DNA from: Unio delphinus
Taxonomy: Eukaryota > Mollusca > Bivalvia > Unionida > Unionidae
DNA: 64,000 nt
Assembly (NCBI GenBank): GCA_029339505.1
Contig: JAQISU010000118.1
Location: forward strand, 5,073,501-5,137,500
Direction of reading: 5' to 3'
A program made the position numbers and the translations under genes. Shown here in pieces: positions 12,334 through 24,537 of the stretch. Each line of letters begins with the position of its first letter. Position 1 is the stretch's first letter. The notes beneath the pieces are model-generated. The model was not told the DNA's origin. It saw nothing but the letters and a program-made list of their open reading frames with translations, and ran no database searches.

Positions 12334-12601
12334 ATGCATTTGAACCCTTGTTGAGTCATAACAAAGACATATAATAATGGTACTAGTAGATGCTTCGCTT
12401 GGTGCTCAGCATTAAGAGGTTACTGTTAGGACTGGTCAGCTTGGTGTCACGATAATGTAACTGGTTGGGACATGATGCCACATGTCTGCAGTATGATGCC
12501 CAATGCTAGATAACACTATAAGCTGCCACACTGCAGACACTGTAGCGATATGAATGATTTTTTTTTTTAAAGCTACATTAAAAATCCAAATGAAACACAA
12601 A
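12334..12601 (+). mobile_element. SINE copy with decayed head
   Basis: The body matches the copies at 27.6 and 28.3 kb in order: a degenerate B box (tttgaaccc), aatggtacta, cttggtgctcagcattaaga, ggactggtcagc, the gacatgatgcc block, gcagacactgtagcgatatg, and the tail aagctacattaaaaatcca. The tRNA-like 5' region is barely recognisable. No target duplication was found. Confidence 0.85.
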
Positions 12602-14252
12602 CCTTTTCACTACAATTTAAGCTGACAGTGGAAAAATTTGGAAGGTTTTACCAAAACAACACAAATCCTATGAAAATGAATATGAATGCTTGAAATAAAA
12701 CCCAGTAATGGAAGTGATGCTATGCACCCTCTTAACTTAGGGTTTAGAGAAATAAAAATGTGCATGGATCAGTAAAAATATACTTATGGAAATAATCTGT
12801 TGATCAGTGAATTCAGACATACCCTAATGACATACAATCAATAAGCACATATATATAAGTACATTGTTTTTGTATGTGTACACTGTGCTTATAAATGTAA
12901 ATGAAACACTGCAGGCTTTGAATTTTGTGTCCCCAAAAAATCGCCCAAAAATAAAAAATTAAAAAAAAATGAACATATTGTCAATCTAACCTAAAGTTCC
13001 ATTTTACTCAACAGTTAGGTCATTCACTATTGGTAGCTGAAGTGAGATTTGGATTTTCCAAGCAGTTTGAAATTCCCATAGATACTCAACAAATTTTCCC
13101 ACCAGAAACTCATTACCAGACTAAAAAGTATAGAACCTGCATTATTACACAAAAAAAAAGCTAACACTTTAATTAGTGAAAAAAGATTTAGATCAGTGAT
13201 AAACTTTGAGAGATTTTCTTCAGATCTAGTTAATACTGTTTACTCAAATTATTCAGAAAGAAAACTATTTCTTTCTGTGCAAGCATTTAAAAAATGGTCA
13301 TATCAATAGCTTTCTCTTTTCAATTACAAAAGGACTTGAAAAATGGTGTTGAAAGAAGCATTTTCATTGGCGACTGACTGACTGAACAATCTGCTGACAA
13401 GTGATTTAATCTACTACCTTCACAGTTGTGTTAAGAGCAAACAAATAAAACCATTTATCTTTTACGGTTTTAATTTTCAAAAGACTTCACACCTGAATAT
13501 ATCAGTCACATGATCAAGTCTAACTTGAAAGTTTTAACCTACATTGATTGGTAGTAAAACATTTAGACTGCTTTACAGGTGCAAATCTTAAAGCAGCTAC
13601 TGGTATTTAAACATTTAGACTGCTTTACAGGTGCAAATCTTAAAGCAGCTACTGGTATTTAAACATTTTACAAATTACAGTGTTAAAATTAGATAGTGAT
13701 TTTCATACTGCGTCCCATGGAGGGGGAGGGGCAATGTGTGTGACCCAAATACATGATATAAGTTTGGGAAAATTCAAATCTGAATATGAGAATGTAAAAT
13801 ATCCATTTTCTTTCACATTTCCAAACAAAAATACCTGATGCAAGTAAAACTCTCATATCACACAACACACTTTTAATAAAAATACACAAATTTCTGTCTT
13901 TATAATCCAACAGGATTCCAGTATAAACTTGTAGTTCCTGACTTCATTAATCACAATTACAGGAGGGTTTGAAGGTGATGCTAAGGTCATTCATGTTCAT
14001 CTATGCACTCAATAGAGATTGGATGATACTGTTGTTCAAGCATCAGTGAAAATCTTGTTAAATTTTTCAGAGTGAAATATATTCTTTTGCATCTTCCCCG
14101 ATGCAAGTTGGTGTCACTATGTCAACAGATGTCATTTACTTTAGAAAACTAATGTTACTATGATGTTTACAGTATTTGCAAAGTTTAAAATGCTCTCATC
14201 GGCTGCTGTGCTTCACAAAATTAAATTCAGTCAGCAAGGAGTTACAAAATCA
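12602..14252. other. Unique AT-rich intron sequence
   Basis: It contains one 52-bp tandem duplication (listed separately) and no accepted exon. The 73-codon minus-strand frame at 13689-13910 has no motif and no splice support. Confidence 0.4.
13557..13669. repeat. 52-bp tandem duplication
   Basis: The block starting acatttagactgctttacag is repeated exactly once, followed by the start of a third copy. A related 19-base string (gtaaaacatttagactgct) recurs alone near 16701, so this may be part of a dispersed repeat. Confidence 0.9.
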
Positions 14253-14335
14253 TATTGTTGTCTCACCATGGTAACCCAACTGCTATCTTTCCAACCTTAT
14301 TGTTCGCATCACCATGGTAACCCAACTGCTATCTC
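14253..14335. repeat. 46-bp tandem duplication
   Basis: accatggtaacccaactgct occurs twice, 46 bp apart, each time preceded by a tattgtt block. The plus-strand frame 14160-14522 crosses it and has no recognisable domain. Confidence 0.85.
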
Positions 14336-14520
14336 TGCAGCTACTGCTTTCATAAATCATCTTTACATGTATATAAAACATGGTAAATGGTCATTTAAAG
14401 TTTCCAGGGCTCAAAAAATAAAAAAAAAACTCCTGTTTCAAGACTGGTCACTACAAGGAGCAGCTGTGTGCTCCTTTTTTAAAAAAAAAATAGCAAAAAA
14501 TACTAAAAATGGAAAAACTT

Positions 14521-14681
14521 GATAAGAAAAACCATACTGTAGTTACAGAATGCAGGATCTGGATAAGACAATCCTATACTGTAGTTACAGAATGCAGGAT
14601 CTGGATAAGAAAAACTATACTGTAGTTACAGAATGCAGGATCTGGATAAGAAAAACCATACTGTAGTTACAGAATGCAATG
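14521..14681. repeat. 41-bp minisatellite, four copies
   Basis: gataag recurs at 14521, 14562, 14603 and 14645. The shared core is atactgtagttacagaatgc followed by aggatctg. Confidence 0.92.
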
Positions 14682-14947
14682 GGCAAAATCCTATTGATTC
14701 TACTACAACTACTGACAAATATTGAGTTCACGGAGTGAATTATTTGCACAACAAAATATAAGATAAGTCTACACTAAACTTTAATTTTATAAATAAAACC
14801 CATAATCTGATACATAAATCTTGAAGTTATTACATACTGAAAATTATTGGCAGAGTGGGGACAATCAATACACAAGATATGATCAGTGTGACAATCAAAT
14901 GTGTGCTATCAAATGTGTGCTATCAAATGTTTGTAAACTCCATGATA

Positions 14948-15272
14948 TGGGGCTTCTTGTACAAATAAAGCTGGGTATATATAATGCTACTGAATGGGAA
15001 TGGACCTTTGCCTACATTTAGATGATAAACCTATGTGTCTATATCACCTATCGTGGAAATGGACCTCTGCCTACAGTCAGATGATGGGGGCTTTTTGCTA
15101 CTCGGTGGGAATGGATGATTGCCTAAAGTTAGATGATAGGAGGCTTTCTATTCAAATAAAGCTTGATGTCAATATTGCTATTGTTAGAAATGGACCTTTG
15201 TCTACAGATACATAATAGGGGGCCTTCTGTACAAATAAAACTAGGTGTCTATATTGTTGGCATGATACTACA
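14948..15272. repeat. Degenerate roughly 80-bp repeat, about five partial copies
   Basis: Recurring blocks are cttctgtacaaataaa, a tgtctatattgct-type block, and gaaatggacctttgcctaca followed by agatgata. Individual copies have internal deletions, so the period varies. Open frames here (14821-15215) are not genes. Confidence 0.75.
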
Positions 15273-16084
15273 AGTATTCTACGACACTGATGGGCTGGCA
15301 GGCAGTGAAGATGAGCTTGCCACCTTAGTGAAGAACCTGGATGAAACATCTTCCAGATTTGACATAGAGATAATGCCAAGAAGACAAAGCTGATGACAAA
15401 TACTGAAATAGTAGCAAACAAATCTCAGCCAAGATTAAGTCAGAGGACAGAAACTGGAAACAGTGGGTCAGGTAAAATATCTTGGTTCCATAATCACCAA
15501 AGAGCAGCACAGATAACGGCAGCTATGTCGTAGCTAAGACACATCTGGAGAGACAAGAATATCTGTCTGAAAACTAAACTCAGACTACTGAGAGAACTAG
15601 TCATCTCAGTCTTTTGGATTCATGTGAGGCCTGGGCCCTAAGAGCAGAATTACAAGGAAGAATCCAGACACTTTAAATGAGATGCTACAGAACCATCATT
15701 GGCATCTCTTATATGGACCACATCACAAATGAAGAAGTGCTTAATAATAATACCATCAGGCACAAAGCAGGCCATTATGAAGACCTCCTCACCACTGTCA
15801 AAAAGAGAAAGCTGAAATGGTATGGCCATGTCGTGAGAGCCAAGAGTCTATCCACAACAGTACTGCAGGGTAGTGTCCACGGTGGCAGAAGGAGCGGTAG
15901 ACAGAGAAAAAGTCGATTGACGACATCACAGAATGGACCAGGAAAACTTTTACAGAAACACAGGCATTGGCACATGATCAAGACAAGTGGAGGGAACTGG
16001 TCAGATGTTCAGCAGCACAGTGCCTCAATGACTACACTAGGTCAAGAAACTGATGATGATGATGATGATGATGGTGATGATGAT
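15273..16084 (+). pseudogene. 5'-truncated LINE reverse transcriptase tail, RTE-like
   Basis: Fragments in shifting plus-strand frames match the C-terminal part of a non-LTR retrotransposon polymerase. They read DGLAGSEDELATLVKNLDE (15288 onward), a broken Q-x-KYLGS-like region near 15475, and then MRCYRTIIGISYMDHITNEE at 15677. Next come LKWYGHVVR (about 15812) and a G-G-R-R-x-G-R-Q-R-K stretch. The reading ends at a stop that runs directly into a (GAT)n tail at 16050-16084. Virtually no 3' UTR and a short-repeat tail are typical of the RTE clade. The endonuclease, RT fingers and catalytic palm are absent. At least two frameshifts and several stops make it dead. No flanking duplication was found. 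Confidence 0.85.
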
Positions 16085-16172
16085 AACTATTGTAGCAAAA
16101 TGGTTCAAAACAAACCTCCTCCTGTGTCCTTTTCTCTCTTCTCTCTGACATTTCTAGAATTAATATACAAAT

Positions 16173-16515
16173 TGTATTTTGTGTGTGTGTGATCAATTTG
16201 GATTATTAACATAGCTTTAAAAAAATTTCAGTCATATCACTACAATGTCTGCAGTGTGACAGTTTATAGTGATGCCTAGCATTGGGGCATCATGCCAAAG
16301 ACAGGTTGCATGATGTCCCACCCAGTCACAATTTCCTGACACCAGGCCAACTAGTCCTAACACTAAGCTCTTAATGTTGAGCGCCTAGTGAGGCAGCTGC
16401 TAGTAACATTTATATATTAGTCTTTGATATGACTCGGCCGGAGTTTGAACCCACAACCTACTTCATCTGCGGCAGACTCTAAATACTAGGCTACCGGAGC
16501 AGTCCTGTATTTTGT
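16173..16515 (-). mobile_element. Full-length SINE with 10-bp target duplication
   Basis: The body runs from 16505 down to 16183 on the minus strand. It has a tRNA-like head (gctccggtagcctagt A-box region, gggttcaaact B box) and the same core as the other copies. It ends in the aaagctatgttaa tail and an AC-rich 3' end. The 10-bp direct repeat tgtattttgt flanks it at 16173-16182 and 16506-16515. This is the hallmark of LINE-driven insertion. Confidence 0.9.
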
Positions 16516-19272
16516 AGTATACATTTGAATGTTGTATTCTGTTAGTTCTGGCCTACCATTATGAAAATAGTAGGTTTCCAGCTTGCCACAGACTTATAGT
16601 GCATACTCAAGTTCTCTGAGTTGGAATTTCTTGTTGAAGTTCAGTTATAAAACTCTTGCAAATTAATTTTACACACATCTGTCACATATCTTGACTTATT
16701 GTAAAACATTTAGACTGCTGTATATTGTATTAAGCGAGCCAGTCGCATTTCTTTTTCCATAATTTACTGTAATATAAAAACTAAAAGGCCAAATGAAAGT
16801 TGTTTTGAATGGGCAAATGTATTTGCCAGTAAGTTTTAAGCCAGAGTCAGATTAATTTATTTACAAAATCACAGAAATCACTTCTTTTGTGAGATAATGT
16901 AAATTTGTAATCTTTTAAGAAATAGTATGTACTGAAAAAGCGAATTTCCAACATAGGGATTATTACTTGGCCTAAAAGTCAAGTAGACTGCTTAATACGA
17001 TCCTAAGAAAGCCACCTAAATTTTTTAATCTACATATTTAATTTTTGCACAAGTTATTTCTATAATCTCTTTATATATGAAATAATGGTTAACAAATTAC
17101 AATGAGCTATTATACTCAGCCAAGAAAATGCCAACTTCATCAATCAAGCTTAACAAGCAATGGTAAATGTCACTTAGTGCAATTCATGATGTGCAAGGAA
17201 GGTATAGATGACATTACACTGGTTGTATGGAATGTACACTGCTTGGTGATTTTACTAGCTGGCATACACATGTACACCTATATCACTTGCTCTACACAGG
17301 CCATAACTGTAAATGCTTGCTTATAATTAGGGTCTAATTGGCATAGACCCAGATCTGATTTCACATAGTGCACTGACAGATCTGAGTGCATGCTAAGGTA
17401 ATCAGTACAACAAATAACATACAATAATGTGCTAGCATATAATGCAATGGAAGATCAGGGTGTATCTTTCAGGTGGATCAACTTATAAGTGCATATAAAT
17501 GGTAGATGCTTCAGAAAATTTAAAAATTCATTCTACTAATTTTTATATCAGTATTGCATTTAAATTCAAATATCTCAGTTTTAATTTATGTACCACACCT
17601 CCTTAAATTAACTGATCCAAATAATCTCATCAAGTTTGGATTACATAAAATAAAACTCAGTTCATGACTTGAGCTTAAGTGTAGAATGCAGTAATTGGAA
17701 TAGCGAAAATTAAGTCTACCTTAAAAAAAAAAAAACATTCAAATATCTCATGTCCAGACTTGACTTTAAGACATTTGTTGGAGAAATTGTTGCAAGGTCA
17801 ATCATATCATTGGAGTCCAGACTTATGTTTAAATTCAGTCTTACGTTCTGTTATTGAAAGTTAGGCCAGCCTTATTCAAGATCTTTGTTGTAGTCTAAGA
17901 ACAAATATATTTCTCTGTGTCATAAATGTACTGTTTTTTCTATCATAAATATACACTGAACCATGGATCTCTCTGTAAAATGACCCTCAAACACATATCT
18001 TAGCTGCTTAGCAAAGTCCATCAAAAAGCAATCAACCTCTTGACACAAGCAAGTGATAAATTATATACTATTCAATCTACTTTTTCTCTTACTCAAATAT
18101 AGCAAAATTTACCCTCTCTATACCCATAATTGTTGAGATAACCTTGCACTATTCTTTTGTTATATGGCTGATATATTGATAAAATTGGAGAGTCATTATA
18201 AATAGACACCATGACCAAGAAAACAACACAAGTATTGACTATTATGTATAATGATAGGTAAGAGGATATCATTTAATAATAATGTGGTGTCTAACTGGGC
18301 CGTTTTCTATCAACTGGTGTGGGGTTGAAATTTATAATAAAAAATAATTATGATAACTAAAAGAGCTCTCATGAAATATGATACTTTGAACTGAATGTAC
18401 TAAACTGTTATCATTATACTATCTTAAATCTGAATAATTTCTACACATTTATCCAAACATTTTTGTCATAAAAGCTAAGTTGCAAAATGTACATATTATA
18501 TGTATAGCTGCTGCTTTTACTTAGAACTTGTCAAAGCAGATAATATAATATTTTAAATTTCTATATTTTATTATATTATTGAAAACAAAATATAGCCCCA
18601 ACTGAAGACAATATAACTACATTAGGAAAACATAGTTGTGACAAGAGACAATATAGCTACATTAAGAAAAAAAATGTGGTACTATCAAGAACTGTAAAAC
18701 AACTGCAAATGCATACATTATTGGCCTGATTCTTTTTGCAAATGCCCACTGCATTATATTTTTCCAATAAAATGATTGCTAACACAACCATTCTAGACCT
18801 GATTGTTTTTCATCTAAATACTAACTGCATGATGTTGAACATATTTTTGCAATACAGTGATATAAAAAATAATAATAAATCTTTACATCCACTCAATACT
18901 TCATCCATTGTCCAAAAATATGCAGCTCTTATCATTTCCTTCTCAAACGAAAGATTACATAGTTGCTATCTGGAAGCTGTATATTAAACAACTTCTGACA
19001 ACTTCCAATGAGATACCTCATTTAAAAATACAACTGTAGAATTAAAAGAGGAAATATATGCAACCAACTGCATGTAATATAGAAAATCGGCATGTAAATT
19101 GGATCATCCTTTGAATCAGTGTCTAATATCCTGGATGATTAAATCATCCAGTCTCATCAGCTACAACCATGCATCAGGAATCATAGAGCATCTATTTTAA
19201 GTTTTTATTATGAACCCTTTATACTAACTTATAAGTGGAATCCAACTGCAAATAACAAAGATCCAGATCTGC
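16516..19272. other. Unique AT-rich intron sequence
   Basis: About 2.75 kb with very few CpGs. Small frames at 17102-17326 and 18736-18987 lack motifs and splice support. Nothing else is supported. Confidence 0.4.
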
Positions 19273-19340
19273 TGTAGCATATCAGTGTAGCATATCAGTA
19301 TAGCATATCAGTGTAGCATATCAGTGTAGCATATCAGTGT
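19273..19340. repeat. 13-bp minisatellite, five copies
   Basis: tagcatatcagtg recurs at 19275, 19288, 19301, 19314 and 19327, with one a-for-g variant. Confidence 0.92.
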
Positions 19341-20100
19341 CTTTGTTCTTTATTCTACTTATTACTCCAAATAAACTGTACAGATCCAGATCTGCCATCA
19401 CATGATATAATGGTTGATCTGGGTATGTGTGGTTTGCAGTTTGACTCGTCTTATAAGCAAGTACACATGCTACTTCTCTATTATTATAAAATATCTTAAC
19501 TTTGGATGTGTTTACAGGCATATTGAGTGCTGGGCATCTAAAGAAGGACCATGCATACATAATCTTTTCAATAAAAAAAAACTATCATGCTGAGAGAAAA
19601 AAAATCATGCATATATTGTACAACATACAGTTACCTGGCACCTGCTCATATCATCTGATCTAATCAATTATCTGCCATAAGGAGAAAATGCCAATTAAAA
19701 TAAAATCTTTTTCTACTTCTACATGTAGTAAGTGACCACTGTAAAACAAGTCATTGTTACATATAGGTCACGTTACATACATAACATTACAATGTTATAT
19801 ATGCTATCATGTATACATCACCTATAAATTAATTCCTTCATTTATGTTCAAAATCATACAATATAATGTAATTTTTTATTTTTGTTAAAATTTGTTTACA
19901 CATATATGGCATGAAATTAACTACCAAGGCATGATGTGCACTGATATTGATGTGTGTTGTGTATGTAGTAAATAGCATATGCGACATGAAAGTAAATATT
20001 GATTCAAGTACTTAAAGTTACGTCATTACTGTCCCTATAATATCGCAATATCATTTACTTTGTAAATGTTGGCTTTGAAAGTATAAAAAAACACACACAA
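19341..20100. other. Unique sequence where CpG depletion ends
   Basis: CpGs are rare up to roughly 19.95 kb and become common from about 20.0 kb. A 79-codon minus-strand frame (19321-19560) is listed under rejected items. Confidence 0.4.
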
Positions 20101-20720
20101 AAAACGGCATGAAAATAAGTCTTAGCATACAGTTTATTGTTTAATTACTCCAAACTGCGATAACAAAAATATACAATCATCCTAATATTGATGGATCTCG
20201 ACAACGTATACTTCTGCAGCGATTCGCATGTCCGAGCCTGTATAAGTGGTATTGGTTTTAGACAAGTGAATATGGAACAGCGATTATAATGTTTTGCTTA
20301 CCACTTGGTTTCTCTGAAAAAAAATTGCATGACGCCTTTATAGTGATGTAACAAATACTAACCTTTAAAACTGACATTTCAGCAATAGTTTAATCCATCC
20401 TAGCTTCGGAGATAATTTTCCAAGCCATGGGTATGTTGAAACAGGTCACTCTCACTTTTCAGATACCCGCCATGTGTAAACTAATCTGTTGAATTGGGAT
20501 ACCTGCTTAGTGACTGCGTAGGACAAAGTCCGAAACATTCCGTAGACAAACGTAAGCTATTATTAATGAGGACATACCCGTATCGATGTAAAGCTTGGAA
20601 AGCGAAGGTAGGCAGGTCCGAGTTTATTGTAGAATTAATAGGACTGCATTACAATACGCCAGAAATGAGAGATGTTTATGTCCATAGAACAAAGAGCAAG
20701 GACATATTATAAGAAAAAGA
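20100..20720 (-). promoter_or_regulatory. CpG-rich block, candidate promoter and 5' UTR of the CH-domain gene
   Basis: By eye, about twenty CpGs fall within roughly 550 bp, against about one per several hundred bp across the preceding 20 kb. In invertebrates with gene-body methylation, transcribed bodies lose CpG while promoters keep it. The sharp switch here therefore suggests a transcription start. The direction fits a minus-strand gene covering the depleted side. Possible minus-strand donors include CAG|GTATCC near 20500 and the AAG|GTTAGT at 20363. No clear TATA box was identified. Promoter activity is inferred, not seen. Confidence 0.35.
20363..20377 (-). CDS. Candidate first coding exon (MSVLK) of the CH-domain gene
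   Basis: On the minus strand the ATG at 20377-20375 has G at -3 and an in-frame TAA 12 bases upstream. Five codons read MSVLK, and AAG is followed by a near-ideal donor GTTAGT. The exon ends in phase 0, matching the phase-0 start of the CH exon at 2166. Together they would start the protein as MSVLK-VYMNW, a sensible N-terminal CH domain. The coding part is only 15 bases, so chance is a real alternative. The intron would be about 18.2 kb. Confidence 0.35.
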
Positions 20721-22315
20721 AAATTACATTATTTCCATTCATTGTTTCTAAAACAGATTTAATTTCCTATGTTATTAAATAATTGTCCGATATTACAAAA
20801 TTATTTTGAAAATACATCTGATTTCGTTTTGACAGACATTGATTGTCATGGAGTTTATTATATTAGAATCATAATTTTCAAACAGTATTGTGATTTTCAT
20901 ATATTATAAATATCTATCTTCTTATTTTAGTGGAAAACCATTTTGTAATATTAGGAAATAAGCCCCCCCCCCCCCCCCCCCCCTGAAAAGTATTAATATG
21001 ACAGGTTGGGGATAAAGCGAAATTAATACGGGTTGGAAGTGGAACAGGCAGAAGGCACGAAATTTAAAACCTGTGTTGTGAAAATTGTTTGCTCTAAACC
21101 AACCGAAAAACTGAAATGACCCATTCTGTACCTGGTATAAAGTTGTACATATTCAAAGCCTATGTTATCTTTATGTTATATTACCTCTTCTCATTGCTGA
21201 TCTAACAATTAATAATCTAAGAGATAGATTTGATTTCGACATTCCACAATTCTGGTTAGAAATAGCAAGGGGTTGTGTATTAGAATGCCATTATCTTTGT
21301 GGAACAGCACTCATGAATATGTAAGACTCGCCACATGCTTTGTGTCTTAAAACTTGTGAAACGTGAACCATCTCTGTATCCTATGAGACGAAGTACTTTA
21401 TCTTCTTTGCAATAATAGGAATAAGTGCAGCATTATAAATAATGTCGTATTGACTATCTAACCTGAAACTAAATATCATAATTTTCAGAGAGATCTTTTT
21501 TTCTAAATCTGAATCAACTAACTTTGCTTCCTACTTCCATTTTCATTTCAGTTATATTGCGGCCTAATTGTGAAGTGTTGAGATCTGATAAAGATTTTGT
21601 AAGGAATCCCAATCTTATTAAACTCATATATCCACAGTATTTTTGTCTGTCTGTATGTCTGTCTGTCTCACTCTTGCTCAGACACATCATGCAAATTCAT
21701 AACAATAATAATAACCATATTAAGAAGAAGAAGAAAAGAAAAAAGGAGACGAAGTAGTAGAAGAACAATGACAACAACAACAGTAATAGTACTAATATTA
21801 TTTATTTATTTGTAACTTTTTGAGTAAGGCCCAATTTATAATTATTGTCAACAAAAGGAATTGTTACATACAGACGATACTAAACACGTAGCAGAATGAT
21901 CTAAATTTAAATCATAATTATAACAGTACCGTACAGTACATGTTCCCACCCCCACCCCCACCCCACCCCACCCCGGTATTGACTAATCAAAATGAAATAG
22001 AAAGTTATGATGCTTTAGTTTTGATAAGTTCAGAACAACTGCTTACACACAAAATGCAGAACCGGTGTAGTTATATATATATGGTACGTTTTATCGATAG
22101 TTTGAAATCTAGTTTATTTTCCGAAAGGGAGCAGAAAAATCCTGGTGTGAAAATAAATCGTACCTTGGGGATCATCATCAATATTTTCTATTGTCTTCAA
22201 AATCTAAAGTAAAACATAGGTTTTGATCAGCCAATGCGAACCCATTGATTAAAATTAGATGCAACAATTTATTATTGGAACATAGATCACTTGCTATCAA
22301 ACCGTCGATTGATTG

Positions 22316-22318
<3 letters not shown>
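20721..22318. other. Intergenic DNA with simple repeats
   Basis: It holds a run of 21 C (20963-20983), TGTC repeats (about 21643-21668), purine-rich GAA/ACA tracts (21718-21782) and a CCCCA-type tract (21943-21976). The 90-codon frame at 21940-22212 starts in the CCCCA tract and has no motif. No gene is supported. Confidence 0.5.

Positions 22319-22361
<43 letters not shown>
22319..22361. repeat. (GA)n microsatellite
   Basis: About 21 GA dinucleotides following a gattgattgatt prefix. Confidence 0.97.
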
Positions 22362-22364
<3 letters not shown>

Positions 22365-22458
22365 CAGTTATTCTTTCCTCCAAAATTTATGATCTGTTTG
22401 GAAATTGTAACATTGTCATTTTTTGACACACGCCAATTCTATCAACAAATGTTATATA

Positions 22459-22614
22459 CAGTTTAGACTGAGCTAATAGCATTTATCATTTGACAATGGT
22501 TTATGTCAATTTAGACTGAGCTAATAGCTTTTATCATTTGACAATGGTTTGTGTCAGTTTAGACTGAGCTAACAGCTTTTATCATTTGACAATGCTTTAT
22601 GTCAGTTTAGACTG
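22459..22614. repeat. 48-bp tandem repeat, 3.2 copies
   Basis: cagtttagactgagctaata starts at 22459, 22507, 22555 and (partial) 22603. The second half is tttatcatttgacaatg. Confidence 0.93.
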
Positions 22615-23790
22615 TTGGAACATTCTTGTTAATTTGACAATGTTGCGTAAAAACACAGGTTGTCAGAAACTTTTATTTGAGAAATACGCCTGCCTTGTGC
22701 AAAAATACAGCTAGTTTCCAATGAGAATTGTAAAAGTTTGCTAGAATAATCTTAAACTCTCTTCAAGAGCTTCATAAAGGATTCAAAAAATAAATAAAGG
22801 ATATGAACATTTCTTACGCAGGATTTAACGGTATCCAACAGAAACTCACAAGACAGAAACTTAATGTCAATTTCTCATTGTCTTATGACGTCACTAAATA
22901 AATATTTGGCAGCCTACGTTATTTCATTGTACAGTTATAATTAAAGAGAGTATGTGAACAGTACAAGGGATGGTAGTTTTCTTGAAGAAAAGTATGATAA
23001 GATCAAGAAACAGGTGGTACGAGTCTGATGAAAACAAATTAAAAAATATTTCCTAACTCTCGGAAAGAGAAATTACACAGATATCACAATGTAAGGATTG
23101 ATTAAGGAAGATATAAGAAATTTAAGGTATATTAAATCAACATAAATAATTTTATGACAAAATTATAAAAAGCGGAAACTACGATATTTTGCAAACTCAT
23201 AAACTTCTTTTTGACATTGATAGAATAACATCTTTCGACTCGGCTTGATGGGATTTTTGGGGCAATTATATGAAATCATGTAAGTCTAGAGAACCCACTA
23301 GTCACTGATTCAAAATATTGTGTAATTAAGGCAACCGTGTAAATTTTGAATTACTTTGCATTAGTTTCTGATCTATACTGTCATGGTTTAAAATCAGATG
23401 CCATTCGACTAAGAAATATTAATAAAATGTTAATGGGAACAAAAATATGTCCAAAGTTGATATTAACTGATTAAAGTCCAATTATATTTTATTGTGAGTA
23501 TGTTTCTCTTTGAACTTGGAGGGTACGGTATAAATTAATTATTGCGCGAGGTTGGAATAAAGAAACTGCTTGGCTGGCGGAGCAAAAGAAATGTATCACT
23601 CTTTGGAAAAAATTACTTTGCTAGAAACTTTTAATTCTTGATTTTGCCTAGATTCTTTCATCTTTTTCAGCTTATCCACCCGAAATAGAAAACGAACTGA
23701 GGATATTATGTTTTTAGTTTATTTAGGGTGCTTAAATTGAGAGAGATACAAGATACACCCTGAAAACTTCTTTTAACCAATGGATATTAC
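22615..23790. other. Intergenic DNA, no gene seen
   Basis: AT-rich unique sequence with normal CpG frequency. A palindromic cAMP-response-element-type site (tgacgtca) lies at 22885-22892, without other promoter evidence. Confidence 0.4.
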
Positions 23791-23817
23791 GTAATGTTCA
23801 CTAGTAAATCATGGGTG

Positions 23818-24260
23818 GATTTAGGGTCATATCATAGTTATGGGCGCCCATATGCTAACATGCTGGGTCATAGGGGAAATCCTATCTTAAAATTGTCCTT
23901 AAGGGTAAATTGTAACATTGTTAGAGTTTACCTCAATATGCGCCGCCATAGGTACATATGTGAAATCATGTGTTAGCATTATCGTTGAGTTAACATGGGA
24001 ATGGCCTAATGGGGGTCAGACCTGTTTATAGGGTCAACTATTTTAGAGGGGTAAATAGGAATGAAAATGTTAAAAGTCTGAGCTATAATCCAAGACATCA
24101 CATATAATACCCAAGCACACGACATCTACATATTCCAGCACCATCATTTTGATTACTATCAAACAATCCAGTATACCACATATATTATCAAACAACCACT
24201 TTTAATATACTATCCATCAACTAGTTTTATGACAACGTACTATCCAACACCCACTTTTTA
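23818..24260 (+). repeat. Left terminal inverted repeat of the Polinton-like element
   Basis: Moving inward, the blocks are a tip at 23818-23842, ggaaatcctat at 23875, cgccgccatagg near 23941, aacatgggaatgg near 23993, and several complements of gttggatagta between 24170 and 24246. All recur in inverted order on the right side. Alignment by eye suggests roughly 65-75% identity with indels. The tip matches the 37-bp satellite unit in 22 of 25 positions. Confidence 0.65.
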
Positions 24261-24426
24261 TGACCAAGCAACACACGTCGCTCTTTATTGGAAAAGCATG
24301 CGCTTATGTGGAAGTGAAAAAATGACCAAGATCGATAGGAGAAGTGTGAAAGTGCATGTCCATAGACTTTTCGTTTTAAATCATTACAAACCAAGACAAC
24401 GCCATTTCCTGGTTAAAACATATATT

Positions 24427-24427
24427 T

Positions 24428-24465
<38 letters not shown>

Positions 24466-24520
24466 ATAATAATAATAATAATTAGAAGAAGAAGAAGAAG
24501 AAGAAGAAGAAGAAGAAAGA
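24427..24520. repeat. Compound (TAC)n-(AAT)n-(AGA)n microsatellite
   Basis: Three trinucleotide runs abut at about 24427-24465, 24464-24481 and 24484-24519. They create poly-L, poly-I and poly-R frames on the plus strand and poly-F on the minus strand, which are artefacts. Confidence 0.97.
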
Positions 24521-24537
24521 GGAGGAGTAGGGTGAAG

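Noticed and set aside
19321..19560. 79-codon minus-strand frame with even composition, vaguely SPRY-like near its end
   Set aside because: The similarity is too weak, there are no convincing splice sites, and its end runs into a 13-bp repeat.
20494..20712. 72-codon plus-strand frame in the CpG-rich block
   Set aside because: No recognisable domain. The block is better explained as promoter or 5' UTR of the minus-strand gene, though a divergent transcript cannot be excluded.
22885..22892. tgacgtca palindrome as a cAMP-response promoter element
   Set aside because: A single 8-mer with no adjacent start site, TATA box or conserved gene.
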